In this document: positions 35,197-43,138 of the stretch, piece by piece
How positions within the stretch are numbered: the first letter of the stretch is position 1
Layout of the letters: each line of letters starts with the position of its first letter
Origin: an uncultured cyanobacterium
Lineage (GTDB): Bacteria > Cyanobacteriota > Cyanobacteriia > PCC-6307 > Cyanobiaceae
Reading direction: 5' to 3'
Length of the DNA stretch: 64,000 nt
Assembly: GCA_903858015.1 (NCBI GenBank)
Contig: CAIOGZ010000008.1
Span: 1-64,000 of the forward strand
Notes under the pieces: generated by a model
The model's database searches: none
Told to the model about the DNA's origin: nothing
What the model saw: only the letters and a program-made list of their open reading frames with translations
Program-made: the position numbers and the translations under genes

Positions 35197-35401
35197 CGCT
35201 TGGATTTAACTCGCTTTGAAATTTGGTTTGAATTTCAGCATGATTTGATTCATGCTCCCTGGGGCTTAAGTCTAGCTAGTTTTGGGACTAAGCTAGCTCT
35301 TGTTTTTTAGGCGTTTTTGATTCTGGCCAGTTTTCGCTCTAGCTAGACTCTGAGTCTAGCCAGATAGGGCGTCAAGCGAGATAGGGTTTGCAGCCAGATT
35401 T
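35197..35401. other. AT-richer spacer with clustered TAGC-type palindromic words
   Basis: No gene is seen. The segment is conspicuously AT-rich for this chromosome and holds repeated TCTAGCTAG, AAGCTAGCTC and TCTAGCCAG words near 35270-35364, the strongest being the inverted repeat at 35338-35364. It lies upstream of the small membrane protein gene, so part of it may be that gene's promoter region. I could not identify a convincing -10/-35 pair. Confidence 0.5.
35338..35364. repeat. 13-bp inverted repeat with one-base centre
   Basis: TCTAGCTAGACTC (35338-35350), a central T, then GAGTCTAGCCAGA (35352-35364). Twelve of thirteen positions pair; the only mismatch is A/C at the fourth base. No T-run follows on either strand, so it is not a standard terminator. 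It could be a protein-binding palindrome or a cruciform. Confidence 0.7.
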
Positions 35402-35662
35402 TTGTCAAATGTTGGCCAGCAGGCAGCGCCCCGGATGGCCGGCGCTCTGGTGGCGGGCACGTTGGCTTGGTTGGCGGGTCGGCGAGGGAAGGGTCAGGGG
35501 GGCGGGGCTGCTGGCAGGGTCAAGCATCGGCTCCGGGCGGGGCGCCACCTGCCGCTGGTGATGGGCCACGAGGGCCTGCCCCTCGATGTGAAATCGCTGC
35601 TGAAGGCGGAACAGCGCCAGAGCAAACAGGAGCAGCGGCGCTGAGGGCGCTTGCGGCTGCAA
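35402..35662. other. Ambiguous short open frames on both strands
   Basis: On the plus strand, 35402-35644 could encode 80 residues from a TTG. On the minus strand, 35662-35405 could encode 85 residues from a TTG with a hydrophobic LLLFALALFRLQQRF start. Both have GC-rich third positions, neither has a recognisable ribosome site, and I recognise neither product. At most one can be real. The region lies between the palindromic spacer and the 22-bp repeats that precede hsdR. Confidence 0.3.
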
Positions 35663-35722
35663 CGGCTGTTAGAACCAGCTGCAACAGCTGATAAAACCGG
35701 TTGCAACAGCTGATAGAATCGG
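35657..35722. repeat. Three 22-bp direct repeats just upstream of hsdR
   Basis: Units 35657-35678, 35679-35700 and 35701-35722 follow YTGCAACAGCTGATARAAYCGG. Units 2 and 3 differ at three positions and unit 1 is more diverged. The array ends 25 bp before the hsdR ATG (35748). Each unit contains the partly palindromic word CAGCTG (CGGCTG in unit 1). The exact 22-bp period, about two helical turns, and the location suggest an operator or iteron-like site controlling the restriction operon, but this is inference. Confidence 0.75.
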
Positions 35723-35747
35723 GCCCATCAAGCTAAGAAGTCCGTTG

Positions 35748-36296
35748 ATGACGGAGCAAGAAATCGAAAACGGCTTGATTGCCAAGCTGAAGGAGCTGAA
35801 GTATTGCTATCGCTCCGACATCATCGACCGCTCACTGCTTGAGAAGAACTTCCGGGAGAAGTTTGAAAAGCTGAATCATGTCAAGTTAACCGATCATGAG
35901 TTTTCTCGCCTGCTCGACGAGATCATCGCGCCCGATGTTTTCGTTGCCGCCAAGACCCTGCGCAGCATCAATTCCTTCAGCCGCGACGACGGCACGCCAC
36001 TCAACTATTCGTTAGTGAACCTCAAGGACTGGTGCAAAAATCACTTCGAGGTGATCAACCAGCTCCGCATCAACACGGACAACAGCCACCATCGTTTTGA
36101 CGTTATCCTGCTGATCAACGGTGTGCCGGTGGTGCAGATTGAGCTCAAGGGCCTCGGCATCAATCCCCGACGGGCCATGGAGCAGATCGTCGAATACAAG
36201 AGCGACCCCGGCAATGGCTACAGCAAGACGCTGCTTTGCTTCATGCAGCTTCTTGATTACCCAGCTCGCTCCGCGCAGGGCGGACTGGACGCCTAA
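35748..36296 (+). pseudogene. hsdR: hsdR, N-terminal nuclease fragment truncated by IS1595-type insertion
   Basis: Residues 1-168 of a type I restriction subunit from ATG 35748 (MTEQEIENGL). The PD-(D/E)xK nuclease core is present: HRFDVILLINGVPVVQIELK, with Asp then Glu-x-Lys, followed by AMEQIVEYK, the QxxxY-like motif. At 36251 the reading frame enters the IS, adds 14 foreign residues (LDYPARSAQGGLDA) and stops at 36296. Codons on either side join perfectly if the IS and one target copy are removed (FMQL then YIVSNRDS), so the original gene was intact. The fragment keeps nuclease residues but has no motor. Confidence 0.92.
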
Positions 36297-36322
36297 ACTG
36301 GTACGGATATACCAGCCTTGCT

Positions 36323-37276
36323 ATGTCGCGCAGTGCCATCCAATTCCAGAAAGGACTCTCCCTGCCTGAGTTCCAGGGGTTGTACGGCACCGAGGAGCAG
36401 TGTGAGGCTGCTCTGGAGAAAGCCCGCTGGCCCGACGGGTACCAGTGTCCGCGTTGCCAAGGCCACGAGCATGGGCTGGTCTATGGCCGGCGGCTCAAGC
36501 GCTATCAGTGCCGTGCCTGCAGCCATCAGGGCACTCTCACGGCCGGGACGATCATGCAGGCCACCAAGCTGCCGTTGACATCCTGGTTCCTGGCCTTCTA
36601 TCTCATTGGCCAGGCCAAAACCGGAATCTCCTCCCTGGAGCTCAGCCGCCACCTGGGTGTCAACTACGACACGGCCTGGCTGCTGCACAACAAGATCCTG
36701 CGCGCAATGACTGAGCGGGAGGAGGCTTACCTGTTGCGGGGAAAGATCCAGATGGATGATGCCTACCTTGGCGGAGAACGCCCGGGCGGCAAGGCGGGTC
36801 GGGGATCAGAGAACAAGATTCCGATCGTCGCAGCCGTCTCCTTGAACGAGGCTGGCCATCCGATTCACGCCAGGATCACAGCCGTGAGCGGCTTCAGCTC
36901 AGAAGCGATTTCTGAGTGGGCTAAACGCCACCTCGCGCCCGGCAGCCATGTTCTCTCCGATGGACTGGCCTGCTTCCGCGCCGTGACCACGGCCAACTGC
37001 CACCACAAGGCAGTCGTCACCGGCGGTAAGCACCCCAACGACCTGCCGCAGTTCCGCTGGATCAATACCCTGCTGGGCAACCTCAAGACCAGCTTCAGCG
37101 GTACCTTCCATGCCTTCAACTTTGACAAGTACGCCAGGCGCTACCTGGGCGGCTACTGCTTCCGATTCAACCGTCGCTTCTCGATGGCTGGGATGACCGA
37201 GCGGATCGCCAATGCGGTCTGCTCCTGCATGCCGCTCACAGAACGGGATCTCAGGGTCGCGGAGGTTTATGGGTAA
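36323..37276 (+). CDS. IS1595-family (ISXO2-like) transposase
   Basis: A 317-residue transposase with an N-terminal zinc ribbon (YQCPRCQGHEHG then KRYQCRACSHQGTLTAGTIMQ) and a TKLPLTSWFLAFYLIGQAKTGISSLELSRHLGV helical region. The DDE-type domain has Asp in IQMDDAYLGGERPGGK and in SHVLSDGLACFRAV, with a conserved downstream NTLLGNLKTSFSGTFHAF segment. The element appears intact and the reading frame has no lesion. ATG 36323 lies 71 bp inside the left end. Its stop at 37274-37276 overlaps an ATG (37269) that is in frame with the remainder of hsdR. Confidence 0.95.
   Translation: MSRSAIQFQKGLSLPEFQGLYGTEEQCEAALEKARWPDGYQCPRCQGHEHGLVYGRRLKRYQCRACSHQGTLTAGTIMQATKLPLTSWFLAFYLIGQAKTGISSLELSRHLGVNYDTAWLLHNKILRAMTEREEAYLLRGKIQMDDAYLGGERPGGKAGRGSENKIPIVAAVSLNEAGHPIHARITAVSGFSSEAISEWAKRHLAPGSHVLSDGLACFRAVTTANCHHKAVVTGGKHPNDLPQFRWINTLLGNLKTSFSGTFHAFNFDKYARRYLGGYCFRFNRRFSMAGMTERIANAVCSCMPLTERDLRVAEVYG
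37261..37271 (+). promoter_or_regulatory. Shine-Dalgarno and ATG at the IS right end, in frame with hsdR
   Basis: GGAGG (37261-37265) lies three bases before ATG 37269-37271. That ATG reads MGNQVQLYIVSNRDS straight into the downstream half of hsdR and precedes the transposase stop by three bases, so translation could be coupled to it. The spacing is shorter than the usual five to nine bases, so efficiency may be modest. Confidence 0.6.
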
Positions 37277-39803
37277 TCAAGTGCAGCTTTATATCGTCAG
37301 CAACCGCGACAGCACCTACTACTTCGCCAACAACAACAGCCGCCACTTCGCCTTCAACGCCGATCAGCGCTATTTACCCATCTATGAATACGCCGCTGAA
37401 GACAACCGCAAAATCACCCACCTAGACGAGTTCGCGGCCCATTTCCTGAAGAAGTGCGATCTTGGCCGCACCATCAGCCGCTACATGGTGCTGCTTGCAG
37501 GTGAGCAGAAGCTGATGATGATGCGGCCTTATCAGGTGTATGCCGTTCAGCATCTGGTGTCGTGCATTGATGAGGACAATGGCAACGGCTTCATCTGGCA
37601 CACTACGGGCAGCGGCAAAACGCTTACCTCCTTCAAGGCCTCCACCCTGCTGAAGGAAAACGCCCACATTCACAAGTGCATCTTCGTGGTGGATCGCAAG
37701 GATCTCGACCGCCAGACGCGCGAGGAATTCAATAAATTCCAGGAAGGCTGCGTTGAGGAAAACACCAACACCGCTGCGCTGGTCCGCCGCCTGCTCTCCG
37801 AGGACTACGCCGACAAGGTTATCGTAACCACCATTCAGAAGCTCGGCCTGGCGCTGGATGAAACCAGCAAGCGCAACAAGCAGCGCAAGAAGAACGACCA
37901 GCCCACCTACAAGGAAATGCTGGCTCCGCTGTGCGACAAACGCATCGTCTTCATCTTTGATGAATGCCACCGTTCGCAGTTCGGCGAGAACCACAGATCA
38001 ATCAAAGAGTTTTTCCCCAAGGCCCAGCTCTTCGGCTTCACCGGCACGCCCATCTTCGAGGCCAATGCCGCCTTGCAGAAAATCGAGGACACCCAGGCCT
38101 CGATGCGCACCACGGCGGACCTCTTCGAGAAGCAGCTGCACGCCTACACGATCACCCACGCCATTGAGGACGGCAACGTCCTGCGTTTTCGCATCGATTA
38201 CTTCAAGCCCGAGGGCCCAAAAGATCAACCAGCCCCGCCGAAGCCCGGCGAGGCTATTGCCAAGCGCGCCGTGATTGGGGCCATCCTTGCCAAGCACGAT
38301 GCCGCCACGGCCGTCCGCCGTTTCAATGCCATCCTCGCCACCGCGTCCATCAATGACGCCATTGAGTACTACGCGCTGTTCAAGATTATGCAGGCCGAGA
38401 AACAGGCCGCCGATCCCGAGTACAAGCCGCTGAACATCGCCTGCGTCTTCTCCCCGCCGGCTGAGGGCGATCCCGATGTGAAGCAAATCCAGGAAGACCT
38501 GCCGCAGGAGCAGGCGGACAACGAGGAAGATCCCGAGGGCAAGAAAGCCGCGCTCAAGGCCATCCTAGCCGATTACAACAGCCGCTACGGCACCAATCAC
38601 CGCCTCAGCGACTTCGACCTCTACTACCAGGATGTGCAGAAGCGCATCAAGGACCAGCAGTGGCCGAATGGCGACTATCCCGCCGCCCAGAAGATCGATA
38701 TCACCATCGTGGTGGATATGTTGCTCACCGGCTTCGATTCCAAGTTCCTGAACACGCTCTACGTGGACAAGAACCTCAAGCACCACGGCCTGATTCAGGC
38801 CTTTTCCCGCACCAACCGCGTGCTCAACGGCACCAAGCCCTACGGCAACATCCTCGACTTCCGCCAGCAGCAGGACGCCGTGGATGCCGCCATCGCCCTC
38901 TTCTCCGGCGAGAAGTCCGGCGAGCAGGCGCGGGAAATCTGGCTCGTGGAGAAGGCCCCCGTGGTGATCCAGAAACTGGAGATCGCCCTGCAGAAGCTCG
39001 GCAGCTTCATGCAATCCCAGGGCCTCGACTGCACGCCCTCCGCCGTGGCGAATCTGAAGGGCGACGCCGCCAAGGCTGCCTTCATCAGCCACTTCAAGGA
39101 AGACCAAAGCCTCAAGACCCAGCTGGACCAATACACCGACCTCAGCGAGGAAAACAAAGCAAGCATTGAGGCGGTGCTGCCGGAGGACAACCTGCGCGGC
39201 TTCAAAGGCCAATATCTGGAGACCGCCAAAAAGCTCAGAGAGCAGCAGGGCAAGACCGGCGGCAAAGACGACACCACCGACGACCCCGTGGACCAGATCG
39301 ACTTCGAGTTCGTGCTGTTCGCCTCCGCCGTCATTGATTACGACTACATCATGGGCCTCATCGCCAAGTTCTCGGCCAAGGGGCCGGGCAAGTCAAAGCT
39401 GACCCGCGAGGAACTGATCGGCCTGATCAGCGCCGATGCCAAGTTCATGAACGAGCGCGACGACATCGCCGAGTACATCGGCACGCTCCAAGCGGGCGAA
39501 GGCCTCAGCGAAACCGCCATCCGCGTGGGCTACAGCCGCTTCAAGGCGGAGAAGAACAGCCAGGAACTCGCTGCCATCGCCGCGCGGCATGGCATCGCCA
39601 CCCCTGCGCTGCAAACCTTCGTGGACGGTATCCTCGAGCGCATGATCTTCGATGGCGAGCAGCTCAGCGATCTGATGGCACCGCTCGATCTCGGTTGGAA
39701 GGCCCGCAGCCAGGCGGAGCTTGCCCTCATGGCTGAGCTGTATCCCCTGCTCAGCAAACGTGCTGGGGGGCGTGAGATTTCGGGACTGAGTGCGTATGAA
39801 TAA
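37269..39803 (+). CDS. hsdR: HsdR C-terminal part: type I restriction motor (helicase) half, possibly translated from an IS-borne start
   Basis: 844 residues from the IS-derived ATG; all but the first five or so are native HsdR. It contains FIWHTTGSGKT (Walker A), VVDRKDLDRQT, IVFIFDECHRSQ (DEAD-box variant DECH), FGFTGTPIF (motif III) and later IVVDMLLTGFDSKFLNTLYVDK with LIQAFSRTNRV (motifs V and VI). The C-terminal helical domain, thought to dock with the HsdM/HsdS core, is intact. The nuclease residues are on the other side of the IS. It overlaps the next gene by eight bases. If expressed it would be a translocase without nuclease; otherwise it is a pseudogene remnant. Confidence 0.9.
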   Translation: MGNQVQLYIVSNRDSTYYFANNNSRHFAFNADQRYLPIYEYAAEDNRKITHLDEFAAHFLKKCDLGRTISRYMVLLAGEQKLMMMRPYQVYAVQHLVSCIDEDNGNGFIWHTTGSGKTLTSFKASTLLKENAHIHKCIFVVDRKDLDRQTREEFNKFQEGCVEENTNTAALVRRLLSEDYADKVIVTTIQKLGLALDETSKRNKQRKKNDQPTYKEMLAPLCDKRIVFIFDECHRSQFGENHRSIKEFFPKAQLFGFTGTPIFEANAALQKIEDTQASMRTTADLFEKQLHAYTITHAIEDGNVLRFRIDYFKPEGPKDQPAPPKPGEAIAKRAVIGAILAKHDAATAVRRFNAILATASINDAIEYYALFKIMQAEKQAADPEYKPLNIACVFSPPAEGDPDVKQIQEDLPQEQADNEEDPEGKKAALKAILADYNSRYGTNHRLSDFDLYYQDVQKRIKDQQWPNGDYPAAQKIDITIVVDMLLTGFDSKFLNTLYVDKNLKHHGLIQAFSRTNRVLNGTKPYGNILDFRQQQDAVDAAIALFSGEKSGEQAREIWLVEKAPVVIQKLEIALQKLGSFMQSQGLDCTPSAVANLKGDAAKAAFISHFKEDQSLKTQLDQYTDLSEENKASIEAVLPEDNLRGFKGQYLETAKKLREQQGKTGGKDDTTDDPVDQIDFEFVLFASAVIDYDYIMGLIAKFSAKGPGKSKLTREELIGLISADAKFMNERDDIAEYIGTLQAGEGLSETAIRVGYSRFKAEKNSQELAAIAARHGIATPALQTFVDGILERMIFDGEQLSDLMAPLDLGWKARSQAELALMAELYPLLSKRAGGREISGLSAYE

Positions 39804-40800
39804 GCTGAATTCTACCGAAACTACTTTCCGCGAATTGCTGATACAAATTCAGCAAACGCGGCAAAAAGTCTTTACACACGCCAACACGACCCTAATGGAA
39901 TTGTATTGGCACATTGGCCATACCATCAGCGATAAAGTTCAGCGTGAAGCCTGGGGTAAAGGCGTGGTATCCGAACTGGCGCGCTACATCGCACAACACG
40001 CACCAGAGGTCAAAGGTTTCAGCGATAAAAATCTCTGGCGCATGAAGCAGTTCTACGAGACATACAAGGGCGACGAACAACTCTCGGCACTGGCGAGAGT
40101 TTTGCCTTGGACGCACAACACCACTATCTTTTCGCGCTGTAAATCACCCGAAGAACGGCGCTTTTACTTGGCGCTTTGCCAGCAAGAAAAGTATAGCTCA
40201 CGTGAACTAGAACGGCAGATTGACGCAGCCAGTTTTGAGCGTGCCTCCCTGAATCCGCCAAAACTCTCGGCAGCGCTGAGAGTTATACAGCCTGCTGTAG
40301 ACGAGGCATTTAAAGACCACTACGTGCTCGAATTTCTGGGACTGCCCGATCCGCACAGCGAGAATGACCTCAAGCGCGCGCTGGTGCGGCACATGAAAGC
40401 TTTTGTGCTGGAACTGGGCAAAGACTTCCTATTCGTCAGCGAAGAATACCGTCTGCAAGTCGGTAATCAGGACTTCTACATTGATCTGCTTTTTTATCAC
40501 CGGAACCTATCGGCACTGGTCGCCTTTGAGCTGAAAATTGGCCAATTCAAGCCGGAACACATGGGACAGCTCAATTTCCACTTGGAAGCGCTCGACCGCG
40601 ATGTGAAGAAACCCCATGAAAATCCTAGTATAGGCGTGCTGCTGTGCCGAGATAAAGACGACGAGGTGGTGGAATACGCGCTATCGCGCAACCTGTCACC
40701 CGCACTCGTGGCGCAATACCAACTGCAACTGCCGGATAAAAAACTCCTCCGGTCCAAACTGCATGAACTATTGGCGCAGGAATGGGGAGGTGAGGTATGA
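39796..40800 (+). CDS. DUF1016 (YhcG-type) PD-(D/E)xK nuclease-domain protein
   Basis: 334 residues. The N-terminal DUF1016 helical domain shows LYWHIGHTISDKVQREAWGKGVVSELARYI and FSDKNLWRMKQFYETY. The C-terminal PD-(D/E)xK-like domain shows QDFYIDLLFYHRNLSALVAFELKIGQFKPEHMGQLNFHLE, with Asp and Glu-Leu-Lys in the nuclease positions. Such proteins recur inside type I restriction operons and defence islands; the exact role is not established. ATG 39796 overlaps the hsdR end, and its own stop overlaps hsdS (ATGA), so it is built into the operon. Codons are visibly less GC-rich than in core genes. Confidence 0.9.
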   Translation: MNKLNSTETTFRELLIQIQQTRQKVFTHANTTLMELYWHIGHTISDKVQREAWGKGVVSELARYIAQHAPEVKGFSDKNLWRMKQFYETYKGDEQLSALARVLPWTHNTTIFSRCKSPEERRFYLALCQQEKYSSRELERQIDAASFERASLNPPKLSAALRVIQPAVDEAFKDHYVLEFLGLPDPHSENDLKRALVRHMKAFVLELGKDFLFVSEEYRLQVGNQDFYIDLLFYHRNLSALVAFELKIGQFKPEHMGQLNFHLEALDRDVKKPHENPSIGVLLCRDKDDEVVEYALSRNLSPALVAQYQLQLPDKKLLRSKLHELLAQEWGGEV

Positions 40801-42131
40801 GAAATAAAATGACAATCACTGCCAAGGGAAAACAGGCAAGACCCGCGTTGGTACCGAAGATGCGGTTTCCGGAGTTTCGGGAGGGGGAGGCTTGGAAGGG
40901 AGTGCCCCTTTCCGAACTCGTAGGTGCGCTTGATGCCGGGGTGAGTGTTAATTCTGGGGATCGACCGGCAACGGGAAATGAGATAGGCATTCTCAAGACG
41001 AGCGCCGTAACAAATGGAATTTTTGAACCCCAAGAAAACAAGGTCGTATTTGATGAGGCCGAAAGAGAACGTGTAAAGGAGCCTGTCCAAGGAGGCACCA
41101 TCATCATCAGTAGGATGAACACGCCCGCGCTCGTGGGGGCGAATGCTTATGTAGAAACAGGTTGCAAGAACCTCTACCTCCCTGATCGACTCTGGGCCGC
41201 CAATGCTAAACCAGACACGTCCATGCGCTTTGTAGCCTCGATTTTGGGATCGGACAAAGGCCGTGCTGCCTTATCCAAGTTGGCGAAAGGAAGTTCGGGA
41301 TCGATGAAGAACATCACCAAACCAGATGTTCTCGCGTTTCTAGTCGTGGTACCGTCACCCGCCGAACAACAAAAAATAGCCGAGTGCCTGTGTTCGGTGG
41401 ACGTCTTGATGGCCGCGCAGGCGCGGAAAGTGGCCGCGCTCAAGACCTATAAAAAAGGGCTGATGCAGCAGCTTTTCCCCCGCGAAGGCGAAACCCAACC
41501 CCGCCTCCGCTTTTCCGAATTCCAAAGTGACGGCGAATGGCGAGTATTGCCTCTCGCTGAGTTGGCGGACAAAATTATGGTCGGAATCGCAAGCGCTGCC
41601 ACCCATGCATATCGTGAAGCTGGCGTGCTTATGCTGCGTAATCAAAACATCAAGGAGGGGAAAATAGACGATTCCAGCCTGCTATTCATCGATCCAGCTT
41701 ACGAAATGGCTCACAAGAACAAACGATTGAGAGCGGGAGATGTCATCACGGTGAGAACTGGCTACCCAGGTTTGTCTGCGGTTGTTACAGAGCGTTACCA
41801 CAACGCGCAGTGTTTTACGTCTCCAATAACTCGACCAAAGAAGACCGTTCTGGGGGCGGATTACCTTTGTGCATTTATTAATTCTGACCTTGGAAAACGA
41901 TTCATTTTGGGTGCTGAAGCTGGAGGGGCACAAAAGAATGTAAATGCCGGTGCCTTAGAGGCATTACCCGTTTGCTTTCCAAATCTTGAAGAACAACATC
42001 GCATCGCCTCGTGCCTGAGCAGTCTCGACACCCTGATAACCGCCGAAACCCAAAAGCACGAAGCCCTCAAGACCCACAAGAAAGGCCTGATGCAGCAGAT
42101 TTTCCCTTCTCTTGATGAAGTGGACCCATGA
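40797..42131 (+). CDS. hsdS: Type I restriction-modification specificity subunit
   Basis: A 444-residue subunit that chooses the bipartite DNA target. Two target-recognition domains follow RFPEFREGEAWKGVPLSEL and RFSEFQSDGEWRVLPLAEL. Each is followed by a conserved helical spacer (PAEQQKIAECLCSVDVLM with ALKTYKKGLMQQLFP; LEEQHRIASCLSSLDTLI with ALKTHKKGLMQQIFP), the inverted pseudo-symmetry typical of HsdS. The two recognition domains differ, so the target is bipartite and asymmetric. It starts by ATGA overlap with the DUF1016 gene and ends by ATGA overlap with rhuM. Both domains look complete. Confidence 0.95.
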   Translation: MRNKMTITAKGKQARPALVPKMRFPEFREGEAWKGVPLSELVGALDAGVSVNSGDRPATGNEIGILKTSAVTNGIFEPQENKVVFDEAERERVKEPVQGGTIIISRMNTPALVGANAYVETGCKNLYLPDRLWAANAKPDTSMRFVASILGSDKGRAALSKLAKGSSGSMKNITKPDVLAFLVVVPSPAEQQKIAECLCSVDVLMAAQARKVAALKTYKKGLMQQLFPREGETQPRLRFSEFQSDGEWRVLPLAELADKIMVGIASAATHAYREAGVLMLRNQNIKEGKIDDSSLLFIDPAYEMAHKNKRLRAGDVITVRTGYPGLSAVVTERYHNAQCFTSPITRPKKTVLGADYLCAFINSDLGKRFILGAEAGGAQKNVNAGALEALPVCFPNLEEQHRIASCLSSLDTLITAETQKHEALKTHKKGLMQQIFPSLDEVDP

Positions 42132-43138
42132 ACGACATCATCCTCTACACCACCGAAGACGGCCGCAGCCAAATCAAGCTCCGAGCCAAGGACCAAACTG
42201 TCTGGTTGACGCAGCGCGAAATGGCCCAGCTCTTTGACGTGAGCACAGACAACGTGGGGCTGCACTTCAAGAATCTCTTTGCGGATGGCGAACTAAGCCG
42301 GGAGGCAACCACCGAGGAATCCTCGGTAGTTCAAAGCGAGGGCAGCCGCGAGGTGCAGCGTCCCGTCACGCTCTACAACCTCGACGCCATCCTTGCCGTG
42401 GGCTATCGGGTGCGCTCGCCGCGCGGCGTGCAGTTCCGCCGCTGGGCCTCCACCATCCTGAAGGACTATCTGATCAAGGGTTTTGTGTTGGATGACGAGC
42501 GCCTAAGGAATCCGGATGGCCGCCCTGATTACTTCGACGAGATGCTGGAACGCATCCGCGATATCCGGGCTTCCGAAAAGCGCTTCTATCAGAAAGTACG
42601 CGATCTCTTTGCTCTGAGCAGCGACTATGACAAGACCGACAAGGCCACGAAGTTCTTCTTCGCTACCGTGCAAAACCTGCTGATCTTTGCCGTGACTAAG
42701 AAGACCGCCGCTGAGTTGATCATCGCCCGAGCCAATCCCGCCGATCCCCATTTTGGGCTATTCACCTGGAAGGGCGAAAAGGTGCGCAAGGCGGATATCG
42801 TTGTAGCTAAAAACTATCTGAGCGAGGACGAGATTGACACCCTCAACCGGCTGGTGGTGATCTTCCTGGAAACGGCCGAACTGCGGGCCAAGAGCAAGCA
42901 GGAAACCCGCATGGACTTCTGGAAACAAAACGTGGATCAGATCATCACCTCTAACGGTTTCCCCCTGCTCGCTCACACGGGTACCATCAGCCACGAGCAG
43001 ATGGAAGCGCGCACCGGCGAGCTTTACCTTAAGTTCGACCAAGACCGCAAACAGCAGGAGTCCCTCCAAGCAGATCAGCAGGACGAGGCCGACCTCAAAA
43101 CGCTGGAAGCCAAAATCAAGAGACGTCCGAAGCCATGA
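42128..43138 (+). CDS. rhuM: RhuM family protein
   Basis: 336 residues. The N-terminal winged-helix-like segment VWLTQREMAQLFDVSTDNVGLHFKNLFADGEL and the LYNLDAILAVGYRVRSPRGVQFRRWASTILKDYL motif are the RhuM/KilA-N-like signature. The C-terminal half is a Fic/DOC-less helical region with the conserved FFATVQNLLIFAVTKKTAAELI and FLETAELRA segments. RhuM was named from a Salmonella pathogenicity island, but homologues sit repeatedly between hsd genes. Its biochemical role is unknown. It is linked by ATGA overlaps to hsdS before and hsdM after. Confidence 0.93.
   Translation: MNDIILYTTEDGRSQIKLRAKDQTVWLTQREMAQLFDVSTDNVGLHFKNLFADGELSREATTEESSVVQSEGSREVQRPVTLYNLDAILAVGYRVRSPRGVQFRRWASTILKDYLIKGFVLDDERLRNPDGRPDYFDEMLERIRDIRASEKRFYQKVRDLFALSSDYDKTDKATKFFFATVQNLLIFAVTKKTAAELIIARANPADPHFGLFTWKGEKVRKADIVVAKNYLSEDEIDTLNRLVVIFLETAELRAKSKQETRMDFWKQNVDQIITSNGFPLLAHTGTISHEQMEARTGELYLKFDQDRKQQESLQADQQDEADLKTLEAKIKRRPKP

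Larger units (their letters stand above)
36252..37281 (+). mobile_element. IS1595-type insertion sequence, 1030 bp, with exact 8-bp target duplication
   Basis: The left end starts CTTGATTACCCA at 36252. The right end finishes TGGGTAATCAAG at 37281, its exact 12-base inverse. The element is flanked by TGCAGCTT at 36244-36251 and TGCAGCTT at 37282-37289, an 8-bp duplication as expected for IS1595. The transposase fills almost the whole element. Perfect target copies and an intact transposase mean the insertion is recent. Confidence 0.97.
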
